This document shows positions 7,060 to 13,613 of a stretch of 20,350 nucleotides of DNA, in pieces; the stretch's first letter is position 1; the number at the start of each line of letters is the position of its first letter. The stretch comes from an uncultured Bacilli bacterium. Its GTDB lineage: Bacteria; Bacillota_I; Bacilli_A; RF39; UBA660. Location: the NCBI GenBank assembly GCA_934098455.1, contig CAKOOU010000017.1, positions 1 through 20,350 of the forward strand. The letters run 5' to 3'. The notes under the pieces are model-generated. The model searched no databases. It saw only the letters and a program-made list of their open reading frames with translations, and was not told the DNA's origin. The translations under genes and the position numbers were made by a program.

Positions 7060-8899
7060 AGAAGCCGTGGCCACCGCCACCACCTCCGCCTCCAGAGAAA
7101 CCTCCTCCACCGGAAAAACCTCCTCCAGAACCAGAACCACTAGACATATTGCTAGCAGCAATTGTACTATTAGCTACATGATATGCATTATTAATTGAAT
7201 TATTTATTGTGTCATTTAAATCACTTCTGATTAAATAATTGTACATCATTATATCTGTCATATCAGTATTGCTATCCATTGCTTGTATTTTAATTTTCAT
7301 AGTTTTCTCTAAATTTTTAGCAACTCCAAATACAGTAGCATAAACTAAATATTTTTCCCATAATATAATTTCTGGTAATTCTTTTTCATCAAATCTACCA
7401 AAATCAACTAAGAATTTTTTAAAAGCCATCCATTTTTTGTATTCCAATATACCTGTTTTACTTTTTCTAGTAGCAAAAGATATATATATAACTCCAATAA
7501 CACTAAATATAAATACAAAAATACATAATAAATCTTCTGCTTTAACACTAAAGTAAAATGATATAATACTTAATATTACAATGATTAATATTGGTACAGC
7601 TTTACTTTGTTTATCATAAAAATTATATTGTTCTGCTTCTTTATCTATATCTTTTTTCCAATCATTAAAATGATTTAAGAACTTTCTTGCAGTACTTTCT
7701 TTCTTACCATAAGCTTTTATTTCACTTAATAAAACACTATTACCATCTCCTATATTATTTAGTAAGAATTCCATAATACTTGCTTCTTGTTTAGTAAGTG
7801 GTTCTTTAAATGTTTCGGCTTTCTTTAAAATATAATTTTTTTTATCTTTTTTATCACTAGTTTCTTCAACAATAAATGCTTTTTTGTATATCATATATAA
7901 TATACTAGCACTATATCCATTTGTACTACTATATTTTTTTATTAACTTTTCTAATATTTCTGGACCATATGTATTTGGAAAATCTCTATAATATTCCATA
8001 TCAAAATCAGTTTTATATTCTTTATCATATTTTAAATAACTATAAATTACTAAAATAATTAATGTTATTAAATATATTCCAAATGCAATATAACTTATTA
8101 TTTGTTTTCTTCTTGCAACACGTCTTAATTCATTTGCCTCATCTGCTAATTTAGTTTCATCATTTATAATATTATCTAATTCATCTGTATTAGTAAATCT
8201 TGTACTATTACTAACTAATTCTTTATTAAATGTCATACGGACATTAAGTACTTCTCCAGAATAGACTTGATCTATTGTTGCAACTAAACTAGAATAATTT
8301 TCATTATCAACTTTTTCTACATTACCATATATAGCCCCATGAGCCCATACTCTTAGTGTATCATCAATACTTGGTAAATTAACAGATACTTTTACATCAC
8401 TTAATGTATCTTCAAAACCTTTAGGTATAAAATTATAATATAACTCTGCTACATCATTATGTACTAATACTAAGTCTTTTAATGTATAACAAAGAACAAA
8501 TCCACTTTCTCCTCCAGTATTTTCATTATACATTGTTATACTAGGACCCATTCCATTATAATTAACAATATATTTTAATTTATCGCCTTTATTAGCACTT
8601 ACTACTTCAGTAAATTTATCTTTTTTAGTCATATCACTTGGATTTAATAGATAAACATTTATATCTGTTAAATCACTAGGATTATAATTACTATCTCCAT
8701 CTTTATAATAAATATCTCTTACATATCCATTATAACTTCCATCCATTTTAATATATTCACATACATTAACATCACCATTATCTTGTACATCAGCATTAAT
8801 ATTATATTTTGTTATATCAAAATTAACATCACTTACCGCAAATACTTTTATTGGTAATAAAATTAATGTAATTATTATAAATATCACACTTTTTTTCAT
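7058..8899 (-). CDS. DUF2207 family membrane protein with Gly-rich tail
   Basis: Membrane protein of 613 residues, function unknown. A signal peptide (1-21, ending KVFA) leads into an extracytoplasmic DUF2207 domain (about 24-230). A transmembrane helix follows at about 267-288, then a cytoplasmic region (290-430), two closely spaced helices (434-450, 457-475), and a conserved-looking segment ELPEIILWEKYLVYATVFG (507-525). The last 30 residues are almost only Gly, Ser and Phe, ending GHGF, which is characteristic of this family. The gene follows lemA by 35 bases, a pairing common in bacteria that suggests a shared envelope role. The start is supported by AAGGAG six bases upstream. The Gly codons make a small GC-rich island at about 7061-7140; this is compositional and needs no transfer event. 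Confidence 0.85.
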   Translation of the reverse strand: MKKSVIFIIITLILLPIKVFAVSDVNFDITKYNINADVQDNGDVNVCEYIKMDGSYNGYVRDIYYKDGDSNYNPSDLTDINVYLLNPSDMTKKDKFTEVVSANKGDKLKYIVNYNGMGPSITMYNENTGGESGFVLCYTLKDLVLVHNDVAELYYNFIPKGFEDTLSDVKVSVNLPSIDDTLRVWAHGAIYGNVEKVDNENYSSLVATIDQVYSGEVLNVRMTFNKELVSNSTRFTNTDELDNIINDETKLADEANELRRVARRKQIISYIAFGIYLITLIILVIYSYLKYDKEYKTDFDMEYYRDFPNTYGPEILEKLIKKYSSTNGYSASILYMIYKKAFIVEETSDKKDKKNYILKKAETFKEPLTKQEASIMEFLLNNIGDGNSVLLSEIKAYGKKESTARKFLNHFNDWKKDIDKEAEQYNFYDKQSKAVPILIIVILSIISFYFSVKAEDLLCIFVFIFSVIGVIYISFATRKSKTGILEYKKWMAFKKFLVDFGRFDEKELPEIILWEKYLVYATVFGVAKNLEKTMKIKIQAMDSNTDMTDIMMYNYLIRSDLNDTINNSINNAYHVANSTIAASNMSSGSGSGGGFSGGGGFSGGGGGGGGHGF

Positions 8900-8908
8900 A
8901 AACTCTCC

Positions 8909-8934
8909 TTAAAAAAAGGACTTATAAAGCCCTA
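8909..8934 (-). terminator. Weak hairpin with T run between lemA and DUF2207
   Basis: Directly after the lemA stop the minus-strand RNA reads AGGGC, a 7-base loop, then GUCCU and six U. This gives a 5-bp stem with one G-U pair, immediately followed by the AAGGAG site of the next gene. It is a weak terminator at best, possibly causing partial termination so that LemA is made in excess of the DUF2207 protein. Confidence 0.4.
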
Positions 8935-9486
8935 TTAAAATTTAACAGTTGGAGCTTCTTTTTCTTTTTCATCAATTTGGAAAAATTCTCCTTTTTTAAA
9001 TCCACCCATGTTTGCAACAATATTAGATGGTACATGCTCTACTTTGTTATTATAAGTTAATACAGTATCATTATAGAATTGTCTAGCCATAGAAATTTTA
9101 TCTTCTGTGTCTTTCAAATCGTTTTGTAATGACATAAAGTTAGTATTAGCTTTTAAATCAGGATAAGATTCTGATAATGCAAATAATTTATTAAGTGCAT
9201 TAGTAATTTCTCCAGATGCTTTTACTTTTTCATCAACTGTGTGTGCAGTCGTATAAGTATTTCTAGCTTTAATTACATCTTCTAAAGTTTTACTTTCATG
9301 TTTAGCATAACCTTTTACTGTTTCAACTAAATTAGGTATTAAATCAGCTCTTCTTTTAAGTTGTACGTCAATTTGACTAAATTGATCGTCTTTTCTATTT
9401 CTTAAACTAATTAAACTATTATATGTACTAAAATACCATATTACTAATAAAACAAGTACAGCAATTATAATATATACAGCAGTCAT
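8935..9486 (-). CDS. lemA: LemA family membrane protein
   Basis: LemA-family protein of 183 residues, normal length. One N-terminal transmembrane helix (4-20) is followed by a long helical domain. Family motifs are visible: QLKRRADLIPNLVETVKGYA (42-61), AR.(T/A)Y-like ARNTYT (74-79), and ISMARQFYNDTVLTYNN (131-147). LemA proteins are anchored in the membrane with the helical domain outside; their biochemical role is not established. The start is backed by GGAAGGAG seven bases upstream and a textbook promoter just before it. It heads a two-gene unit with the DUF2207 protein. Confidence 0.93.
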   Translation of the reverse strand: MTAVYIIIAVLVLLVIWYFSTYNSLISLRNRKDDQFSQIDVQLKRRADLIPNLVETVKGYAKHESKTLEDVIKARNTYTTAHTVDEKVKASGEITNALNKLFALSESYPDLKANTNFMSLQNDLKDTEDKISMARQFYNDTVLTYNNKVEHVPSNIVANMGGFKKGEFFQIDEKEKEAPTVKF

Positions 9487-9507
9487 AATAATCTCCTTCC
9501 TACTTTA

Positions 9508-9536
9508 ATTATATAGTGTTATATAAAATAATTCAA
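9508..9536 (-). promoter_or_regulatory. Sigma-A promoter of lemA
   Basis: Minus-strand TTGAAT (9531-9536), a 17-base spacer and perfect TATAAT (9508-9513). The predicted start lies about 14 bases before the ATG, leaving just room for the GGAAGGAG site. It sits directly after the trigger factor terminator. Confidence 0.8.
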
Positions 9537-9541
9537 CTAAA

Positions 9542-9565
9542 AAAGAACAAAATTAATTGTTCTTT
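9542..9565 (-). terminator. Intrinsic terminator of tig, overlapping its coding end
   Basis: Perfect 9-bp stem AAAGAACAA (9542-9550) / TTGTTCTTT (9557-9565) with a 6-base loop, followed on the minus strand by T residues. The stop codon of tig (9553-9555) is in the loop and the whole 5' arm encodes the last residues LKNN, so the terminator lies inside the gene's end. Confidence 0.85.
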
Positions 9566-10797
9566 AAGAACTCTAATGCTTTCTTCATTTTTAAATCAAA
9601 TTTAATCATATCCATACCACCAATTTGATTTAATAATTCATCTTTTGGTATGTTATAAGTATTTGCAATTTCTTCTAAATGTTCTTCGCTTTCTTTATCA
9701 TCAACTTCAATTTTTTCTTTTTCACTTACAGCTTCCAATAAATATCTTTCTTTTATACGCATTTCTGCTTCTGGTTTTAATTGCTCTTCAAGTTGTTCCA
9801 TATTAGTTTTAGTAAATTCAAAATATTGTTCTAATGATAAACCTTGCATTCTCATATTATCTTCATATTGATGAACTAATCTATGTATTTCTTCATGAAT
9901 AATTTCTTCATTTATTTCTACAGTCATATTTTCTATAGCTTTCTTAATTACTTCATCTAAATATTTATTTTCTATATCATTATTTTTATGTTCTAATAGA
10001 TGTTCTTTAACTTTTGCTTCAAATTCTTCTTTAGTTTTTACATCTTCGTATCCTAAATCTTTAAATAATTCTTCATCGATTTCTGGTAATACTCTTTCTT
10101 TTATTTCTCTAATTGTAACTGTGAATGTTACATCTTTTCCTTTTAAATTTTCTACATAATTTTCTGGAAATTTTAAATCTATATCTTTAGTTTCTCCAAC
10201 TTTCATTCCGATTAATGCATCTTCAAATCCAGGAATAAATGTATTTGAACCTATTTCAAGTGGATAATTTTCTCCAGTTCCACCTTCAAGTTCTTTTCCA
10301 TCTACTACACCTTTAAAATCTATTACAGCAGTATTTCCTTTTACTACTTTTCCATTTTCTTTGATAACTATCTCTGCATATTTATCTCTTAAATTATCAA
10401 TTTCTTCTTCAACATCTTTTTTAGTTACTTTAGCAGTTTCTTTTTTAATTCCTAAGTTTTTATAATCTCCTAATTTAACTTCAGGTTTACTTATAAATTT
10501 ATAAACAATAGTAATTCCATCTTTATCTAATTTAGTAATATCAACTGTTGGTTGAATAACAGGAATAACATCTGCTTCTTTAAAAGCTCCTTCATATTCT
10601 TTTTCTATAGCAATATCAGCTGCATCTGGATATAATGTTTCAATACCAACTTTTTTGATGAATAAATCCCAAGTAACACTACCTTTTCTAAATCCATCTA
10701 TTTTAATGTCTTTTTTCTTTTTATTAAAAGCATCTTTTAAATAATTTGTCCATTCTTCATTTTTTATTTCTTTTGTAATTTCTTTTACGTTTTTCAT
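9553..10797 (-). CDS. tig: Trigger factor (ribosome-associated chaperone)
   Basis: Trigger factor of 414 residues, the chaperone that binds at the ribosomal exit tunnel and has peptidyl-prolyl isomerase activity. The ribosome-binding signature GFRKG is at residues 35-39, followed by SVT where KIP/KVP is usual. The FKBP-like PPIase domain spans about 152-230 and includes the FIPGFEDALIGMKVGE stretch (187-202). The remainder (about 235-414) is the helical chaperone domain with MQGLSLEQYF and an N-terminal-arm return ending KKALEFLKNN. Compared with the Bacillus protein the N-terminus is about eight residues shorter, so the first beta strand looks reduced. The start is nevertheless secure, with AAGGAGAG five bases upstream. 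It is a single-gene unit with its own promoter and terminator. Confidence 0.95.
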   Translation of the reverse strand: MKNVKEITKEIKNEEWTNYLKDAFNKKKKDIKIDGFRKGSVTWDLFIKKVGIETLYPDAADIAIEKEYEGAFKEADVIPVIQPTVDITKLDKDGITIVYKFISKPEVKLGDYKNLGIKKETAKVTKKDVEEEIDNLRDKYAEIVIKENGKVVKGNTAVIDFKGVVDGKELEGGTGENYPLEIGSNTFIPGFEDALIGMKVGETKDIDLKFPENYVENLKGKDVTFTVTIREIKERVLPEIDEELFKDLGYEDVKTKEEFEAKVKEHLLEHKNNDIENKYLDEVIKKAIENMTVEINEEIIHEEIHRLVHQYEDNMRMQGLSLEQYFEFTKTNMEQLEEQLKPEAEMRIKERYLLEAVSEKEKIEVDDKESEEHLEEIANTYNIPKDELLNQIGGMDMIKFDLKMKKALEFLKNN

Positions 10798-10823
10798 AAT
10801 TTCTCTCCTTCTTGATACATAGT

Positions 10824-10852
10824 ATTATAAACTAAAAATAAGTCATTATCAA
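10824..10852 (-). promoter_or_regulatory. Sigma-A promoter of tig
   Basis: Minus-strand TTGATA (10847-10852), 17-base spacer, perfect TATAAT (10824-10829). It is positioned about 25 bases before the tig ATG and is divergent from the tRNA promoter at 10914-10919. Confidence 0.8.
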
Positions 10853-10910
10853 GAAATTTACTACTTTTTTGAAAAAAATTTAATTTTATACTAGCAATTT
10901 ATGAAATCTA

Positions 10911-10919
10911 TGATATAAT
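10911..10919 (+). promoter_or_regulatory. Extended -10 promoter of tRNA-Lys
   Basis: TGATATAAT is an extended -10 (TGn plus perfect TATAAT) ending 17 bases before the first tRNA. No clear -35 hexamer is visible, which an extended -10 can tolerate. Confidence 0.6.
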
Positions 10920-10936
10920 TAGATACGTAATCGCTT

Positions 10937-11012
10937 GGACTGTTAGCTCAGTTGGTAGAGCAACTGACTCTTAATCAGTGGGTCTAGGGTTCGAATCCCT
11001 AACAGTCCACCA
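10937..11012 (+). tRNA. tRNA-Lys (anticodon CTT)
   Basis: Complete cloverleaf: acceptor GGACTGT pairs with ACAGTCC, anticodon stem ACTGA/TCAGT encloses a CTCTTAA loop with anticodon CTT at 10970-10972, and the T arm has GGTTCGAATCC. Discriminator A and an encoded CCA end the gene. It reads AAG, the rarer lysine codon in such an AT-rich genome; a TTT tRNA must exist elsewhere. Confidence 0.95.
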
Positions 11013-11029
11013 TTTTTATTAAAAAAATG

Positions 11030-11059
11030 TTGACAAATTATTAATTATTTAGTTATAAT
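11030..11059 (+). promoter_or_regulatory. Promoter of tRNA-Ile / tRNA-Glu
   Basis: Consensus TTGACA (11030-11035), 18-base spacer and consensus TATAAT (11054-11059), 15 bases before tRNA-Ile. Both hexamers are perfect, as expected for a stable-RNA promoter. Confidence 0.85.
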
Positions 11060-11074
11060 AATTAAGTCATTAAT

Positions 11075-11151
<77 letters not shown>

Positions 11152-11159
11152 TTTTTTAA

Positions 11160-11236
11160 GGCCCGTTGGTGAAGTGGTTCAACACACATGCCTTTCACGC
11201 ATGCATTCATGGGTTCAAATCCCGTACGGGTCACCA
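11160..11236 (+). tRNA. tRNA-Glu (anticodon TTC), copy 1
   Basis: Acceptor GGCCCGT pairs with ACGGGTC (one G-T pair), anticodon stem CATGC/GCATG encloses CTTTCAC with TTC at 11194-11196, and CCA is encoded. It differs from copy 2 at a single base in the D loop (GGTTCAA versus GGTTTAA). Confidence 0.95.
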
Positions 11237-11253
11237 ATTTTTGTCTACGATTG

Positions 11254-11281
11254 ACTACTTTTTCTAAAAAAGTAGTTTTTT
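11254..11281 (+). terminator. Terminator between the two tRNA-Glu genes
   Basis: Ten-base-pair stem ACTACTTTTT (11254-11263) / AAAAAGTAGT (11267-11276) with a very short loop, followed by five more T. It ends the Ile-Glu transcript before the second Glu gene. Confidence 0.8.
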
Positions 11282-11294
11282 CTTAAAATAATAC

Positions 11295-11324
11295 TTGACA
11301 ATAATATATCTAATATAGTATAGT
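11295..11324 (+). promoter_or_regulatory. Promoter of second tRNA-Glu
   Basis: Consensus TTGACA (11295-11300), 18-base spacer and TATAGT (11319-11324), 19 bases before the tRNA. It directly follows the terminator at 11254-11281, making the second Glu gene an independent unit. Confidence 0.8.
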
Positions 11325-11343
11325 TAACTAGTCATTTGTTTAT

Positions 11344-11420
11344 GGCCCGTTGGTGAAGTGGTTTAACACACATGCCTTTCACGCATGCATTCATGGGTTC
11401 AAATCCCGTACGGGTCACCA
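11344..11420 (+). tRNA. tRNA-Glu (anticodon TTC), copy 2
   Basis: Same structure as copy 1, offset by 184 bases, with 76 of 77 bases identical and anticodon TTC at 11378-11380. The single change is C to T in the D loop. The sequence between the copies is not duplicated. It has its own promoter and terminator. Confidence 0.95.
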
Positions 11421-11431
11421 AAAATGTTATC

Positions 11432-11457
11432 AAAATTCAGTTTCCTGGATTTTTTTT
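11432..11457 (+). terminator. Terminator after second tRNA-Glu
   Basis: Nine-base-pair stem (11432-11440 with 11445-11453, one G-U pair) closed by a TTTC loop and followed by a T run. It isolates the second Glu gene from the CAT tRNA. Confidence 0.65.
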
Positions 11458-11477
11458 ATAAAATTTGCAAAAAAATA

Positions 11478-11507
11478 TTGACGTTACTCTTTTATTTATG
11501 GTATTAT
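11478..11507 (+). promoter_or_regulatory. Promoter of CAT tRNA / tRNA-Leu
   Basis: TTGACG (11478-11483), 18-base spacer and TATTAT (11502-11507) with a TGn extension before the -10. It lies 23 bases before the tRNA. Confidence 0.75.
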
Positions 11508-11530
11508 TAAAGAGCAATGGCGGAACAAAC

Positions 11531-11607
11531 GGATCTTTAGCTCAGTTGGTTAGAGCATCCGGCTCATAACCGGGCGGTCGTAGGTTCGAGTCCTACAAGA
11601 TCCACCA
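11531..11607 (+). tRNA. tRNA with CAT anticodon (Ile2 or elongator Met)
   Basis: Acceptor GGATCTT pairs fully with AAGATCC, so the C1-A72 mismatch of initiator tRNA is absent, and the anticodon stem begins with a T-G pair instead of three G-C pairs. It is therefore not tRNA-fMet. The CTCATAA loop carries CAT at 11565-11567. The body resembles Firmicutes tRNA-Ile2, whose CAT is modified to lysidine by TilS to read AUA, but elongator Met cannot be excluded by eye. Confidence 0.85.
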
Positions 11608-11617
11608 TTTTTTTATT

Positions 11618-11702
11618 GCGGGTATGGCGGAACTGGCAGACGCGCTAGACTTAGGATCTAGTGGATTACTCCGTGCAGGTTCAAGTCCTGTTACCCGCAC
11701 CA
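11618..11702 (+). tRNA. tRNA-Leu (anticodon TAG)
   Basis: Class II tRNA of 85 bases with a long variable arm. Acceptor GCGGGTA pairs with TACCCGC; anticodon stem CTAGA/TCTAG encloses CTTAGGA with TAG at 11652-11654; CCA is encoded. Ten bases separate it from the CAT tRNA, so they share a transcript. Confidence 0.95.
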
Positions 11703-11747
11703 CATTGATTAACACTCAAACTTTTATAAATTTGAGAGTAATAAATT

Positions 11748-11771
11748 ACTAACAGAAATGTTAGTTTTTTT
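11748..11771 (+). terminator. Terminator of the tRNA cluster
   Basis: Perfect 7-bp stem ACTAACA/TGTTAGT with a GAAA tetraloop and six following T. A weaker hairpin (CTCAAA at 11715-11720 with TTTGAG at 11731-11736) precedes it. Confidence 0.88.
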
Positions 11772-11830
11772 GTTATCTAAAAAAAATTTACAATAAGTTT
11801 AAAAGAAAAAAGATTTAAACAATAAATAAA

Positions 11831-11950
11831 ATCACTTACTACTAATCATTTAGACACGATAATACATGCCATAAAAATGTTTTAAAGTTGTATTTTTTTA
11901 CTAAATATGCTAACATTATAAATGTAAAATAATAATAGAAAGTAAGTGAT
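11831..11950 (+). repeat. Inverted repeat pairing with the sortase ribosome-binding region
   Basis: ATCACTTACT (11831-11840) and AGTAAGTGAT (11941-11950) are perfect 10-bp reverse complements 100 bases apart. The right arm contains the GTGAT ribosome-binding element three bases before the sortase ATG. Confidence 0.4.
11888..11916 (+). promoter_or_regulatory. Candidate promoter of the sortase gene
   Basis: TTGTAT (11888-11893), 17-base spacer and TAACAT (11911-11916) preceded by TGC (extended -10). It is the best match in the 180 bases before the gene but is weak. The rest of the 11772-11953 gap is AT-rich and shows only a 10-bp inverted repeat. Confidence 0.35.
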
Positions 11951-11953
11951 GAT

Positions 11954-13588
11954 ATGAAAAATATATTAATAAAAATAAATTCTACATTACTTACTATAAG
12001 TCTAGTTAATAAACGTGATAATAAAAACTTAAATAACACTAATATAATAGATACAAAAGAATTATTATTTTCTTATGAATATATTAGAGATAATATAGAA
12101 TTAGTTAGCAGTTTCATAAATACCATTATATTAAAAAATAAAGTTGATAAAGTTAGAGTTAATAATATAGAACTAACTACTCTAACACTAGATTTAATAC
12201 ATAATTCTACTACTATAAAAAAATTACTAATTAGTGAAGATAAAATAATAAATTATGATATATTTATGAAATTACTCGATAATAATAATTTAGAATATAT
12301 AAATTGTTATGATATACCACCCTATTTATTAGAAAGATTAGATATAAACAAAAATATAAAAATAGATGTAAGAAGTGAAATATTTTTTATAAGTAAATTT
12401 ATGGAAGATAATAAATTATATAAATACTCTGATATATATTATAAGAAAAAAATTGTTATTACTAAAAATTTTGATAAACAAGAATTAGATGATTTTAAAA
12501 CATTCATAAAAATTAATAAATATTTAAAAGAAATACATATTAAAAATTATACTAATGATTTAATATATGGTATTATTGATACATTTAAAGAATATAACTT
12601 AAAAGATAAGATTATAGTATTTTATGAAAACAATAATGTAGATGTTATAGTTAATTCTATAAATTATTTAAAAGAAATATATAAAGATTATTTAGAATTT
12701 GCAAATATAGATTTTAAAATAGTTTATTCAGAAAATTATAAAAGAAAAAATTTCTTTAAACAATTAAATTTTATTACCTTAAAATATACATGTTTTGTAA
12801 TTTTAGTTGGAGCAATTATTTTTGCTAGTATAGATTATTATAATAATTATAAAAGTGAACATAATGTTAAGAATATTAATGATAAATTAACTAATATATT
12901 AGATGATTATGAAAGTGAAGTTGCAGAAGAACAACCTGATATAGAATATATTGATACTGAAGAAAATGAAGAAAGCACTACAAATGATAATTATACGACT
13001 ACTTCTCCTAGTTCATATTATACAAAATATAATCAAATATTTGATGAATTATCTAGCATTAATAATGAAACTGTTGGATGGATAAATGTTAATAATACTA
13101 AGGTTAATTATCCTGTAGTACAACATACTGATAATGATTATTATTTAAAAAGGGATTTTAATAAAAAAAATAATTCATATGGATGGATATATATGGATTA
13201 TAGAAATAATATTTATAATTTAAGTAATAATACTATAATATGGGGACATAATTTAAGAAATGGAATGATGTTTGGTACTTTAAGATATGTTACTAATGAA
13301 TCTTGGTATAAAAATCCAGACAATCAATTAATTACATTTAATACTAAAGTAAAAAATATGAAATGGAAAATATTTTCTATATATAAGATACCAGTTACAA
13401 ATGATTATTTATATGCTAACTTTGGTGATTTAGATGAATTTCAATCATTTTTAGATATGATAAGAGGTAGAAGTATGTATGATTTTGGAGTAAATGTTTC
13501 AAAAGAAGATCATATTTTAACATTATCTACTTGTGGACCAACAAGTGCAACAAGATTAGTTATTCATGCTGTTTTAGTAGATGAATAA
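11954..13588 (+). CDS. Class B-like sortase with large N-terminal extension
   Basis: Membrane protein of 544 residues whose C-terminal third is a sortase, the transpeptidase that joins surface proteins to the cell wall. The catalytic triad is complete: H432 in IIWGHN, C527 in TLSTCG and R534 in SATRLVIH. GWINVNNTKVNYPVVQ, the YYLKRDF stretch and YGWIYMDYR favour class B. The unusual part is the N-terminus. Residues 1-270 precede the only transmembrane helix (about 275-293) and should be cytoplasmic, whereas usual class B sortases have only a short tail there. This region looks like alternating beta strands and helices (for example KIVIT, LKEIHIKN, KIIVFYEN) and I do not recognise it. Residues 300-355 form an acidic, Thr/Ser/Asn-rich linker. 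The ribosome-binding site (GTGAT) is weak. No substrate with an obvious sorting signal is nearby. Confidence 0.88.
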   Translation: MKNILIKINSTLLTISLVNKRDNKNLNNTNIIDTKELLFSYEYIRDNIELVSSFINTIILKNKVDKVRVNNIELTTLTLDLIHNSTTIKKLLISEDKIINYDIFMKLLDNNNLEYINCYDIPPYLLERLDINKNIKIDVRSEIFFISKFMEDNKLYKYSDIYYKKKIVITKNFDKQELDDFKTFIKINKYLKEIHIKNYTNDLIYGIIDTFKEYNLKDKIIVFYENNNVDVIVNSINYLKEIYKDYLEFANIDFKIVYSENYKRKNFFKQLNFITLKYTCFVILVGAIIFASIDYYNNYKSEHNVKNINDKLTNILDDYESEVAEEQPDIEYIDTEENEESTTNDNYTTTSPSSYYTKYNQIFDELSSINNETVGWINVNNTKVNYPVVQHTDNDYYLKRDFNKKNNSYGWIYMDYRNNIYNLSNNTIIWGHNLRNGMMFGTLRYVTNESWYKNPDNQLITFNTKVKNMKWKIFSIYKIPVTNDYLYANFGDLDEFQSFLDMIRGRSMYDFGVNVSKEDHILTLSTCGPTSATRLVIHAVLVDE

Positions 13589-13613
13589 CTTTTTTAATGA
13601 AATAATTTATTCA
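13582..13613. terminator. Possible weak bidirectional terminator at convergent gene ends
   Basis: TGAATAA (13582-13588) pairs with TTATTCA (13607-13613) across an 18-base loop. It covers the sortase stop and the last codons of the convergent gene; the two stops are only five bases apart. The stem is short and AT-only at its core, so this is tentative. Confidence 0.3.

Noticed and set aside
7061..7140. GC-rich patch as horizontally acquired DNA
   Set aside because: It encodes the Gly-rich tail that is typical of DUF2207 proteins, and glycine codons (GGN) explain the base composition.
6908..7198. 96-codon plus-strand open frame across the DUF2207 tail and the dnaG leader
   Set aside because: Its Ser/Thr-rich part is just the antisense of Gly codons in the DUF2207 tail, and it crosses a terminator and the dnaG promoter region.
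11011..11029. Hairpin CATTTTT/AAAAATG after tRNA-Lys as a terminator
   Set aside because: The stem is almost only A-T, overlaps the CCA end and has no T run afterwards, so the Lys transcript may simply read into the Ile-Glu unit.
11842..12039. 65-codon minus-strand frame upstream of and into the sortase gene
   Set aside because: It overlaps the sortase start, has no ribosome-binding site and is a typical AT-rich Phe/Leu-type antisense frame.
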